Below are positions 10,527-21,569 of a DNA stretch of 64,000 nucleotides, piece by piece. How positions within the stretch are numbered: the first letter of the stretch is position 1; each line of letters starts with the position of its first letter. Source of the DNA: Coptis chinensis (Eukaryota; Streptophyta; Magnoliopsida; Ranunculales; Ranunculaceae); the NCBI GenBank assembly GCA_015680905.1, contig CM027377.1, forward strand, positions 26,808,501 through 26,872,500, given 5' to 3'. A program made the position numbers and the translations under genes. The notes beneath the pieces are model-generated. The model searched no databases. It saw only the letters and a program-made list of their open reading frames with translations, and was not told the DNA's origin.

Positions 10527-11437
10527 GAAATCTTTTGTATTTTTATATTTACTCCATCAATAACAAATCTATCCATCTATGTAGTTCGTTCTATTTTATC
10601 CATCAATAAAGGCATTCAAATTCCATTCTCATATTTTTGGTTGTCATTTTATATTACTTTATTCTTCTGTACTCTTCCTTTCAACAATGTCATTCATTAA
10701 TGTTAATTCCAGAGAGGTCATTCATATTATGCCTTCTTCGGTCCGAATAAGTCGCATTCATGCCTACTTGAAGGAAATCCGAGTCAATAAGATGGTTATT
10801 CTTGCTCGGTATAATTATTGCAATACTCCTAAATTACAATATTCGTGCAAATTCTACTACTAAGGCAATGACGTTGTGTTTTAGTTTGGTCCCAGTGCAA
10901 GGATGACGACCTTGCACCTGTGAAAACTCCAACAGTTGTCAGGCCTTGCCTCACGTTCGGTACAAATATTTTGACACCTGAATAGCTAGGTTCATTGAGG
11001 ACGATCATGGCCCCTTTACCTTTTAATCACACTTTCTCCAATGGATTTTATATTGGGGGAGTCTGCTTTCCCCTCGTTATATTGCTATCATATTTTTCTA
11101 TCCATACTATGTATCAATATGCAACAAAGAAATCAAGATGATATATTATTATCAAATTATTGCTGATGATGCATGTTCATTCAAGGTTGGTAGTATTTTT
11201 ACTACATTTATTTCAAAATCAGCAGTCTATTAAGTTCTCTCTGGAAAAGGCACACCTTTCAGAGCAACTTTAACAATCTCCATACACATTAGATATAATT
11301 TATTATAGGTCTTCTTTCTCTCTTCATTCTCTTCCAGAATATCTGCCCAGAATATCTGCCTTTTGCATAACTGCTTGCATCCTTTCCATCTCCTTATTTC
11401 CTGTCTCTAGAGAAGCTTGTGTTAACAATTTCTTGTT
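10527..11437. other. 3' non-coding region of gypsy element 1
   Basis: Lies between integrase and the end of the antisense reading frame. I see no coding sequence on either strand. Long untranslated 3' regions are normal for Tat-lineage elements. Confidence 0.6.
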
Positions 11438-13077
11438 TTACACATTCTCTTTCTTAGCAACACTTAATTCTTTTTCTAACCCCAACACTTTTGCAGTCAT
11501 CTTTTTGTTTTCTTCTTCCTGAGTTTTCACCCGAGATTTCAAATCTTCTAATTCTTCGGTCCTTATAGCGGCGTTCCGCTCCTGTTCTTCTATCTCATTT
11601 AATTCTTTCATTATTCTCACTACCTGAAACATTAACATAACATTAAAACGCATGTTACAGATAAATAATAAACAAATAGAAACATAATTTACCTCATTCC
11701 TTTTCTCCCGTTGCATGCTAGCTGTCACATGGATTAAATTGTTGGATTCACCTTGCGTTTTGTGATTTTTCTTCAGTGCTAAAATGCCAAATCCAACCTG
11801 TACAGTATCGTCTTTCTTCTCTAAATTTTTAGCCACAGTTTTCTCCTTTTCTTTTACGCTCTCTTCTCTCCCATAACCATCTTCTAAAAATTTATAAGTT
11901 TCACCGTCGTCCTTCAACTGTAACTCATAATCTTTTTTTCTTAACGTTCTCTTTTTTTTTTGAAGTATTCACTTCTTCCTCTATATCACTATTACTATCT
12001 TCATCTTCTACGATTATTCACTTATTCCTAATAATATTGTTTTGATATTTGATCTTATTTTGTCTAATTAATTGTCCACTCATAACTTTAAATTTTTTAG
12101 TTCGCTTTTTCTCCACACCTCTTTTATTATTTTTTTCTTCCTACAACTTTACAACTCTCATCTTCATCCTCTCCTTCAACACTTCCTTCTTCTTCTCCCT
12201 CATCACTTTCTTTTTCACTCTCTTGCCCTTCACTCTCATCCTCTTTTTCTGCCTCTTCCTCCACCTCACATAGGAAGTCCATAATATCATCTGGGAAACT
12301 TAGGTCAAATACTTCATATGGTATTTTCCCATGGAAGTAAAATTTTAAGTTATCCTGTGTTTTGCTATCCATGTCTACCATATCAATCGGCGGAATTTCA
12401 TCTACAAATACAACCAACAACAAAAACACAATTAGTAATTAAGTTTTTACAAAATCTTCCTTTCCTAACACAAACATAGTATCGACTTATGCGTAAACAC
12501 AGTACAGTTTCTTACCAGTAAAATTGTTTGGAACATCCCTTCCTGTCGTGTTCCACTTCCCTCGTATGTGATACGGATAATCTTCCCAATGCTTGTAGCT
12601 ATCAGGAAGACCACTAAACCTCTCCCTTCTATTTTTAAAGTGCACGCCGAGCATTATGAAATTGTCTTTCAGAGTGACACGAGGCCTTGCAATTGAGTAA
12701 AGCTCTTGACACCTAAATCTTTGTTTGTATCGTAATTGTAATCTTCGCATCCTTGAGATTATTAACCAAAACGGAACTGACATCTGTGCAGGTGTAACAT
12801 GCTACCATTCTAAGATCCTTACAACGGTATTATCCAAGGAAAATTTCAACCCATATGATAATTGGTGCCATGTTGCTACTACTTCATCTTCTTTGGTCTT
12901 TTGTAAAACACTTTTCACACCATCCACGTTGAATTCTTGTAATGGAAAATATTTTTTCATCTCCGTTAGTCTTCATTGGTTGACCTCGTATGTAGAGAGT
13001 ACCCTTTGTCTTAGTCCATCTTCATTGAAGTTGAATTCTCGTCATTATCGTATCAAATTCTCGCTTCTAATTTGTTA
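11438..13077 (-). pseudogene. Antisense reading frame of gypsy element 1 (degenerate, multi-exon)
   Basis: Three minus-strand pieces look like one former gene, antisense to gag-pol. The first (13077-12487) reads KKYFPLQEFNVDGVKSVL, MSVPFWLIISRMRRLQL and LPDSYKHWEDYPYHIRGKW. This resembles the gypsy-associated domain (LPxSxKxWKxxFFFVxGxW type) common in antisense frames of Tat-group elements. It has two internal stops, near 12970 and 12795. The second piece (12429-12127) is a strongly acidic Glu/Asp/Ser stretch. The third (11917-11438) is a charged region ending in a coiled coil (IMKELNEIEEQERNAAIRTE). Gaps between the pieces are consistent with introns. The function of such proteins is unknown. 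This is inference from position and sequence style. Confidence 0.6.
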
Positions 13078-13837
13078 AATCAGATTACCTAATCTCTCCT
13101 TCCTGTTATTTTTTCTTCCTTCAATATGTATTATCTATATGTCGTACCTTATTTTTTATAATGATGCAATCTTTTGTTTCAGTTGAACTAGAACTGTAAG
13201 TCTGTTTCCCTTGTGCAATGGGACTCTAAATTCGAACAACTTCATAACTTTTTTTATTGGTTTTCTTATACTACTGTATTTGCTCTTCACCTTTTTCAAA
13301 AAGTGAAATCGCAAAATTGTTTCGTTTTCGTAAAGGTCTTACAGCCTGCCGGTCTAGTGAGTTTTGTCTCTTCCTAAAACCAAGAAAAACCAAAATAGAT
13401 CAAGGTCGGCCCTACCTATTCACCAAAGCTTTTACGTATTCACATGGCCAATCTTTTATTCATATCTATATATGATGACCAGCTCAAGAACCAAGTTCCA
13501 AAACATAAATTATATTACCCAAGACTTTTAGCCGGTCATATCAATCATCCATACCAATACCAATTCCTTTTTTATTTTATTAGTTTAACTTATCACTCCA
13601 ACTTTTTTAGTGGGTCCTATTGTTATTCTATTTTTGGGCAAACATACCTACGTCCCATTAAACCGGCCAAATCCCATGCGATTAAAACTGGCCAAGTATT
13701 TTTACTTCATTTAAACCGGCCAAATCCCATGTGTTTTTCTAAGTTCCAATTTGGCCGGTCCTATCTTGTTATTACTTTTACCACTCTATTATTTTTAGCT
13801 TTTTAGCTGACCCCACACAATCTATTAAGCTTCGCCA

Positions 13838-14262
13838 ATTATTTCCGCAAAAAACTTCCGCTAATATCTTCTACCAATAATTTCTGCTAATTATTTCCAC
13901 CAATAATTTCCGCCAATTATTCCAGCCAATAAACTTCCGCCAATAATTTTGGCTAATATCTTCCGCCAATAATTTCCGCAAATTATTTCCGCCAATAAAC
14001 TTCCACCAATAATTTTTGCTAATCATTTCCGCAAATTATTTTCACCTCCTTTCGCCAATAACTTCCGTCAATAATTTTCGCTAATTATTTTTGCCAATAA
14101 CTTCTGCTAATAATTTTCGCTAATTATTTCCGTCAATAATTTTTGTCAATTATTTCCGCCAATAATTTTCGTTAATTATTTCTGTCTTCTGTCGCCAATA
14201 TATATTTTCTGCCTCCTTTCGCCAATAATTTTCGCTAATTTTTTCCAATGTTCTTCCATTAT
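13838..14262. repeat. Short-period tandem array in the 3' region of element 1
   Basis: About 425 bp of degenerate repeats around ttccgccaataa / ttccgctaattat, with a period of roughly 15-17 bases and more than 20 units. It lies between the antisense gene and the 3' LTR. Ahead of it (13530-13760) a separate motif, aaaccggccaaatcccatg, occurs in several near copies. Variable tandem arrays at this position are known in Tat/Ogre elements and can seed satellite DNA. Confidence 0.8.
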
Positions 14263-14308
14263 TTTTTCTATATTAATTTCTTTGCCACGTGGGTTTTACC
14301 CATCCACT

Positions 14309-14321
14309 AAAGAGGGGGCGA
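14309..14321 (+). other. Polypurine tract of gypsy element 1
   Basis: aaagagggggcga lies directly before the 3' LTR at 14322, where the plus-strand primer is expected. Confidence 0.75.
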
Positions 14322-14734
14322 TGTATAGACCCCCACTTTGTGGCTCATTAAGCCCACGAATCCAGTCCAATACTAGGCCTAGTCCAACAGTTAAGCCCAC
14401 GTGTTTAACCCTAGCCCATCCAATTACTGGTCTATTTATGAATATGTCTAGATTCATCATTGTAGAATATAAGGATAGAAATTCAAAGAGATAACAATTC
14501 TTTTGACAAACAAACACAGTCCTCTTAGGACTCAACTTTTTCATTCATATAAAAATTATTTTTTCTCATAATATGAACTACGTTGAAACTTGATCCCTAG
14601 AGAATAGATCTTGGGTATGTAGGCAGCCATTATCTTGGTTCAGTTTCATCTCCCCTAACATCAAATTCTTCTGTTTCTTAGTGCGTTCTTTATCATTTGC
14701 TCTCATTGTGTTGAAGCAAGTTATTGCCAAAACA
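14322..14734 (+). repeat. 3' LTR of gypsy element 1
   Basis: 413 bp, TG...CA, followed by the GTATG duplication at 14735-14739. It differs from the 5' LTR by scattered substitutions and short indels. Confidence 0.9.
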
Positions 14735-14739
14735 GTATG

Positions 14740-17700
14740 TACTTTAAGTTTCTCCGAAGTAGCGCATCATAATCAAAAGAAACATTTTCTTGGAAAACTT
14801 GCAATGTATCAAATCCAAATTGCTATTTCATTGTTTAAACAGGGACAATGTCGGAATGAGAATTTGTGCTCCCAACTTTTTCCTAAAGTGAAAAGGCAAT
14901 AAGCCAATAACAACTTACCTGCAGAAGTACTCAGCAGGGAAAAAAACCAAGTAAGATGGTTCTCTTGTCCTCTATTGAAAGACATGATAACATTACCAAT
15001 ATGCAGTAAAGTAATTTGAGGTACACCCATCACTGAACCAATATCACATCATATCACCCACTGAAATTCAAATCAAGTTCTAATTCAGATTAACCAAATG
15101 AAATAAAAGTCGACATATTAATTGGGGGGAAAAGAGTATAGCGCACATATTTAAACATGGTTTCTTAAATATCAATAGCCACTATCTTTCCTGTAAAGCA
15201 GATATTAATGCCATTACACATCTAAATAATCAAACAAAACAACTAAATATTCATTACCAGTACACAAAAGTGTAATTTCATTAATATGTCAAGATTCTTG
15301 AAAATAACTAACAGTCAGACTAACTATCATACACTTTTAACCACATTTTACTACTACTAAATTCCCCAACCCCTAAAACAAAAGACACCATAACCAACTA
15401 CTCCTATCCAACCCCAAATTCTCAGATCTAAAACCCTTTCACCACAGATTCTCCAAGCCAACTGAATATCTTGGGCATAACAGTAACCCTCTTAGCATAA
15501 GATACTACGCTACCTATTCATATACATAAGTCAGTGCAAAGTGCTAGCTGATACCACAATGAAACGTTTACCGATCTTAAATTCATTAGGAGTAAGACCT
15601 AGGTAGTGTAATGCTTGAACGTTTTGCATGCCATTAGGGAGTGGTTTGAATTGGTTGTTGCCGCTGCCATAAAATGCATAATCGTTACCTTTGACTGGAG
15701 AATTTTCAGCGAGCCAACATAAATTATATTCTCTCTTTAAGAATTGAGATAGGTGTATATCTGATAAACTACATCTCTATAACTTATTATAAATTTCAAG
15801 ACTTAACTACCTTTTAAAAAAATCATTCTAAAAAGAAAACATTGAATTTCATATTAGATAGTCCTAAGGAAACAATAAGTCCAAATCGCCAAATCCAGGA
15901 GCAATATACTTGGTCTCTCCTATTGAGATAATGTATCCCTTAAAAAATGCCACGTTAAATGGTGTGACAACGCATCACGTGGATATCCGAGACAACTTGG
16001 ACAATCTCAGCTTGAACTATATATAATAGAAAATCAGGACGTGTTTTCTACTTATAATAGTTAGACTTATACTTATAAGACAGTAAAGGCGTATAACACT
16101 TCAAATATACAAAGCTACAGTAATAATGTGTCTACTAGATCAATATTAGAAAGCAGATTGATCAAAATAGAACAATGTGAATAACTAAAATAGTAGTGAA
16201 AAGAAAGTTACTCACACTACTTGGGCTTAACAAACACGTCAAAGATAGATGGAACATGTCTCCTTAAGTGATGGATATCTACAAGTATAGATAGTTATAC
16301 CAAGCATACATCGAGATGAAATTGTACAATATCTTGGCACCAACGTCTGAGTATTTTCGACCACCACACTGAAGAAGGCTCCAGAGCTGCAATTATCATT
16401 ACCCACTCACAAAAAAGAGTTGCTCATCACTTACTACAAAAAACAGTATTCAAGATTCATAAGGCAACGTTCAGGCTATACATTTCAAAGTTTTAAATAG
16501 AAAGAAAGTAGACACTCTCTTGTATCTCAAAGTACTTAAGTTCATCTTTTGACGCTGCTCAATTTTCAAGCGATAGATATGCACCTATAGAAATAGACTC
16601 CAATTATAATAAATCTAATAAAGTCTTTTAGTTATTAAAACATAAAATTTTTGTCATGTGATGGAAAATTAGAGCGCGTCAGCAATTAAGGTACAAAAGA
16701 TGGACAACTACCTCTTATGCATGCATAAATTTCGTCACTAACTCTTCAATATGAGTCCATAGGTGAACTGAACTATTAGAAGCAGAGTCACATTCTATCT
16801 ATCAACCAATCTAAACTGCATGTTTCTTAAATTTGGCATACTATGAAGATTCCTAGATATATATTTCCACACTTCAACCACATAAACACACAACACAGAC
16901 ACACTCTCCAATAGAAAGCATAGTTTTCCAAATTATGGAAAATGAAAAGTAGAAAGCCTACCTTTCATCTCTTATATGTTCCCATATGTAACAGACAAAC
17001 GTGCTTAATACGTTCACAACAATGTCCAAATGGTTCTAAACACATACTGATAATATAAACTTGGTCACTATAATCAAACACAATTGAACATCACATTAGG
17101 TTATTTAAGTCTCCAAATGCCAATATATAATAAAAATAAAATGTAATAGAAGTGTCAACAAACTCTGATTTCCAGGCTTGCTAACGATCGATCATGAATT
17201 AAATGTGTAGAAAAGGGTCAACAAAGTCTATTGGACTGGGCCACGGATCTCTAACATTCAATTTCCATCATTAGCAACGGAAAATTCCATCAGATCAATA
17301 GAACTCCATAGATCAAAGTTATTCTGATCTATATCAAGTACCATGAGAGAAATCTCAGAGAAGTATGCTCAAGTTATTTAGCATCATTATAGCACAGAGT
17401 CACAGACTGCAATACTCAGATTCTATTCCAAGAAACTAAAACTCGTAAGAAAATGTTGTTCCTGCCAACAGTGTCAAAGCTACCTATAGCACCAGGTCAA
17501 ATCTCAGAGAAGTATGTTCCTTAATATATGTAACAAATCAGTAGGTTAGACAATAATGAATTACACAATGCATTATCGATGTATATTATTGGATATTTGT
17601 TCACTTACACCCATAATTCATGAAATCAGTTGGGTAGCCAATAATTAGGTAGAAAAATCATTACAACAACTGCCAAAGTATGTGAGGAACAACGTTGCCT

Positions 17701-18585
17701 GGAAACCCAAGACGATATTCAGCACAACAATCATTTTTGAATGGTTGCACCAATGCCACCTAAAGTCCGAAACTGAAATACTCTACACATAATATAATTT
17801 TTTGGACCTACCACACCAAAAATTAATAAAAAAATCAAAATGGCTTATTATTTGTGCACTCATTATATTCCAAAAAAAAATTCCACAAACTTAATTCACA
17901 AATAGAATGGGAAGAAGAAGATGGATATATATAGTGGAACCCTTTAGATGAACTAAAAAGTTAAAACTTTCGAAGGACCTACCTTAGGCAATGCACGTCG
18001 GGGAGTAGGTCTTCCTAAAAAAGCAATACGTAAAAAAGTAGATATTAAAACCCAACTAAAACTATCTGGTACGTAATAAAAGAAAAAATAAAACAAATTA
18101 AGAAAGTCACAAGTACAATATAACTCAGAAAAAATTGGATCACTCAAATATGTATTAACAATATATACAAAGTAGATGCCTAAACCAACATTATAAGCAT
18201 TGCCATACTGACATATTATCCAACTCTTGAACTAATTATTATACCCCAACTATCTAGAAACTAAGCTCTAAGTATAATATTAAAACCAACAAACAATAGA
18301 TGGGCTTAGAAAGAAAATCAATTCTATGAAATCATATATATCCATCGTTAACTTTCACAAACAGCAACCCCAAACCACTAAAACATGCAATACAACAATA
18401 TGGTTTGGGGCAGCAAAAAAATCTCATCAATGCTGCATGAATGGTCCCGCAATCACAATAACAGTGCTCAAAGTAACTAAATGATCAGCCTAAATGAAGT
18501 GCCAATATGAATGGGTTGTACGTAGCTTTAATTCTTTCAAAAATAAAAAGAAAGAATAAATAAAATAAAATAAAGAATTGGACTA
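14740..18585. other. AT-rich spacer, one exon-like frame inside
   Basis: Apart from the frame described at 15531-15776, I recognise no gene or repeat. On the minus strand 14918-15033 reads VPQITLLHIGNVIMSFNRGQ and ends at a consensus-like donor (CTGCAG|gtaagt at about 14930), so it may be another old exon. Neither could be matched to a family. Confidence 0.4.
15531..15776 (-). other. Unidentified exon-like open frame
   Basis: An 81-residue frame open on the minus strand and ending TGA at 15531-15533. It lacks a start codon where one would expect it. Its composition is protein-like in contrast to the surroundings: FLKREYNLCWLAEN, GNDYAFYGSGNNQFKPLPNG, MQNVQALHYLGLTPNEFKIG. A possible splice donor follows KI (G|gtaaac, about 15570). 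I do not recognise the family. Together with 15033-14918 and the frame at 7784-7621, it could be part of a minus-strand gene broken by gypsy element 1, which sits between these pieces. A chance frame is also possible. Confidence 0.3.
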
Positions 18586-19265
18586 TAAATAGTGATTGTT
18601 CATAGTTCGGTAGCTATGAACAATGAGTGTTTATAGTCCATACTGTACGCACTATGAACAATCAATATTCATAGTCATGAGCTACAAATATTCTTTGTTC
18701 ATATCACAATTGGACTATGAACAATCAATGTTCATACCACAATTGGACTATGAACAATCAATGTTCATAGTCATGAGCTATGAACATTCTTTGTTCATAT
18801 CACAATTGGACTATGAACATTGATCGTTCATAGTTCGGTAGCTATGAACACTCATTGTTCATAAAAATTGTGGTATGAACAAAGAATATTCATAGCTCAT
18901 GACTATGAACATTGATTGTTCATAGTACAAGATGGACTATGAACACTCATTGTTCATAACTCATAGTTATGAACAATGAGTGTTCATAGTCCATACTGTA
19001 CTATGAACAATCAATGTTCATAGTCATGAGCTATGAATATTCTTTGTTCATACCACAATTGGACTATGAACAATGAATGTTCATAGTCATGAGCTATGAA
19101 CATCCATTGTTCATACTCTAGTAGGTATGAACAATCATTGCTCATACTTTATAATAGGTATGAACAATGAAATGAGGTATGAACAATGAGTGTTCATACT
19201 CCAATAGGTATAAACAATGAGCTCGCATGTTTTGTATATGAACAATGATTGTTCATACTTTATAC
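18586..19265. repeat. Palindromic repeat array (ATGAACAAT / ATTGTTCAT), copy 1
   Basis: About 680 bp built almost entirely from variants of ctatgaacaatcaatgttca(tag), which are near-perfect palindromes, joined by short linkers such as tcatgagctatgaac and tcacaattggac. A larger period of about 60 bp is visible. The whole could fold into many hairpins. A related array lies at 35595-35900 in the opposite orientation. On the right side, 19262-19330 (gggtcaggggtatacttgac, cctttcatctacccgaccca, tatttcgc) is shared with the flank of that second array, so both are parts of one element family. Confidence 0.85.
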
Positions 19266-19427
19266 ACTGGGTCAGGGGTATACTTGACCTTTCATCTACC
19301 CGACCCATTTTTTATTTCGCATCAAGGACATCTAGCCGGTCCTTGAGAGTGATTATGAAAAAATCTTGGGTTTGGGAGTGATTATTTCACTCGATTTGTC
19401 CTCGAGAGTCACTCTCTACTACCCAAC
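19266..19427. mobile_element. End segment of the palindrome-bearing element, copy 1
   Basis: Reads, in reverse, GAGAGTGACTCTCGAGGACA then a spacer and the shared block ending at the array. The same terminal wording occurs at about 32250 (GAGAGTGACTCTCAAGGACA) and, inverted, at about 36160-36180. The terminal-inverted-repeat character suggests a DNA transposon. I found no matching left end near 18500, so the limits and class stay open. Confidence 0.45.
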
Positions 19428-21569
19428 AACAACAACAACAACAGTAATAACTGAAACATTCTTTCTTCCTTCCATTCATTCTTTAATCTATGATTCATAA
19501 TTGTGAAGTTTTTTTTGTGTATGTTTGATTGAAAGAAATAACTAGTAAAGTATGGAGATGGAGTTTGGGGTTGTCTTATATAATCTGGATAGCTGCTAGT
19601 TTTGTTGTTCAGTCAGTACTCAGTAGTTGATGAAAGCATGCGGATTTTCAAGAACAAGTTGTCGGATTCAAAGCAACAAGTGTTTGCATGTCTTGCCTAT
19701 TGAACTTTTCATTTTCACTTAGATTATTCTACTTCTATAGCCTAGTATATTTTTCAGTCCCAAGTTATTTATTGTACAATTCTTTTAGAAGAAATTTCAT
19801 GTAAAGACTCTTTCTTGTTTAAATTGCAGATTGCTACAGAAATCTCATCACCTTGATATTCGGCATCCCCAGGTGACTTTTTGTTTATTTATTTATTTTT
19901 GTTTCGAACGTGGTTTATTTTACATTTGCATTTGTAATTGAATATTACTTGTTAAAGTCTCTGGATTGAAGATGCATTTCATAAGATATTCCTGACTGTC
20001 ACGTTGTATTGTGCCCATTTTAATCTTACCTGGTTTTCTTTTTTCTGTCAACTTGCCCATACGTCTCTTCTGAAATTTGGCAGGATACATTTATGACTTC
20101 GTAGTAGACCCCGAGGAACAAATTACGTCCCTCATTCTTAAAATTAGCAGCATAAAAGTGAACTAATGGTAAAATCCTTTTCTATTCATATTGTTACACC
20201 ATATTTGAAACATATGTTCCTTAGATTTTCATAATATTAAACTGGCTATGAAATTTATCAGTCGTGTCATGGCGGTATAATTTCATTTTGAGCATCTGTG
20301 TCTCCACCTTGATGACAGACAAGTTTTGCCTTTGATAACAAGCCATTAGCATACCACTTTGTCTCCAACCAAAATCTGTTAGTAATTTTGTATTGTCAAG
20401 TAAGCTTCTTCTTAAACGTTAGTAATCCGATTTTTGGTAAATAAAACTTCATTTTACAAGGGGTAAAATTTGCTAGTGAAGGAGCATTTCACTAGTTTAC
20501 AGCATAGTGCAATCTTCAAGTACTTTTTTTTTCTAAGTTTGCACCCACAAGTACACACGCATCTTACCTTTCATATAATGTACAAAGGTATAAGAAGCCA
20601 GAAAGGTCAACTTTTATTCATCAGCAAAACACTTACTGCGATTTCAGCTACTCGATGTGATGATTGATTTCCAATTTATCATAAGCTCCTCGAGTCTCCA
20701 TTAGGGTTAGGTGATGTTTTTTGGGGGGTGGTACAATCTATTTAAACAGTGATGTTGTTTGGCGTTGGTTCTTTTTCTTACATTCCTTGGATCTGTTTTT
20801 TCTGTGTGTTCATGTCAATAATCATGCCTCGTATTTTTTTTCCCAAAATAGTTTGTGCTGGTGTAGAGACGTGAGAAATGAGTCCAATTTTTTTTTTTAT
20901 ACTAATGTTACGTGGATTAGAGTTCTGTACTTCTATTGCTCACAAATGTTCCTAGCAGTATTGAGTAATTAAAGCTATAATAAGTTTCACAAAAAACAAA
21001 GAGTTAAAAACTTAAAACTCATACTAGTAGTGGTAAACAAATACGTGGTATTTTTTGTGTAATAGAATGGTTAGATTTTTACATTTTATTTTTTATTTTT
21101 TATTTTTTCATTGGTATTTAGTTTTGATTTATTAAAAATTCAGTATGTGGCATTTAGTTGCTAAATATTACTAATATTTGTTTTTGACAACAAAAACTAT
21201 AGTCTCAGGTGTACCATGTGTAACAAACATATGCATTTGGTGGGTTTGGGGACTGTGTATATTGAAAAAACCAAGGCTGTTGGGTTCGTTCTTCTTGTTC
21301 TGTTTGTTTCAAGTAAAGCTATGTTAGACATTGTTGGTTCAGTTGTGATATTTGTTCTTTGATTTTAAACTCATGGTATGTTTCTGTGTTCCTTGTTTTT
21401 TTTTCAAGTAATAGTATAGTAGTTTATTGACCAATTATGGTTGGTACTGCTCAAGTCACTTGTTTCTTGTCAGCACTGTGATATTAGAGATCTCTTCACG
21501 TTAAATACTTATCGCATATTGTAGTGGTGAAGCATTCATAGCAATATAGTTTGTTTGTTTTTGAGACAG
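19428..21569. other. Spacer upstream of the hydrolase relic
   Basis: AT-rich, with many T runs. A first exon of the hydrolase, carrying a transit peptide, would be expected here but I could not find one. A short AAC/CAA run occurs at 19423-19442. Confidence 0.4.

Larger units (their letters stand above)
7785..14734 (+). mobile_element. Ty3/gypsy LTR retrotransposon, probably Tat lineage, internally deleted
   Basis: The LTRs (403 and 413 bp, both starting TGT[A/G]TAGACCCCC) are flanked by an identical GTATG duplication (7780-7784, 14735-14739). Inside are a primer site, a gag remnant, an integrase that follows almost directly on gag, then about 3.8 kb of 3' sequence with antisense coding frames and a short-period tandem array. 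The long 3' region with an antisense gene is characteristic of the Tat group (Tat, Ogre, Retand). Protease, RT and RNase H are missing, so mobility would have needed help in trans. The element interrupts what may once have been a minus-strand gene. Confidence 0.88.

Noticed and set aside
12049..12284. Two overlapping Phe/Leu/Ser-rich plus-strand frames that look membrane-like
   Set aside because: They are the complement of an acidic Glu/Asp repeat on the minus strand, which gives Phe/Leu/Ser by chance.
18623..18823. Open frame with a repeating peptide
   Set aside because: It only reflects the palindromic DNA repeat; no start context, no family.
18586..19265. CRISPR-like array
   Set aside because: The repeats are palindromes with no unique, evenly sized spacers, and the genome is a plant nuclear one.
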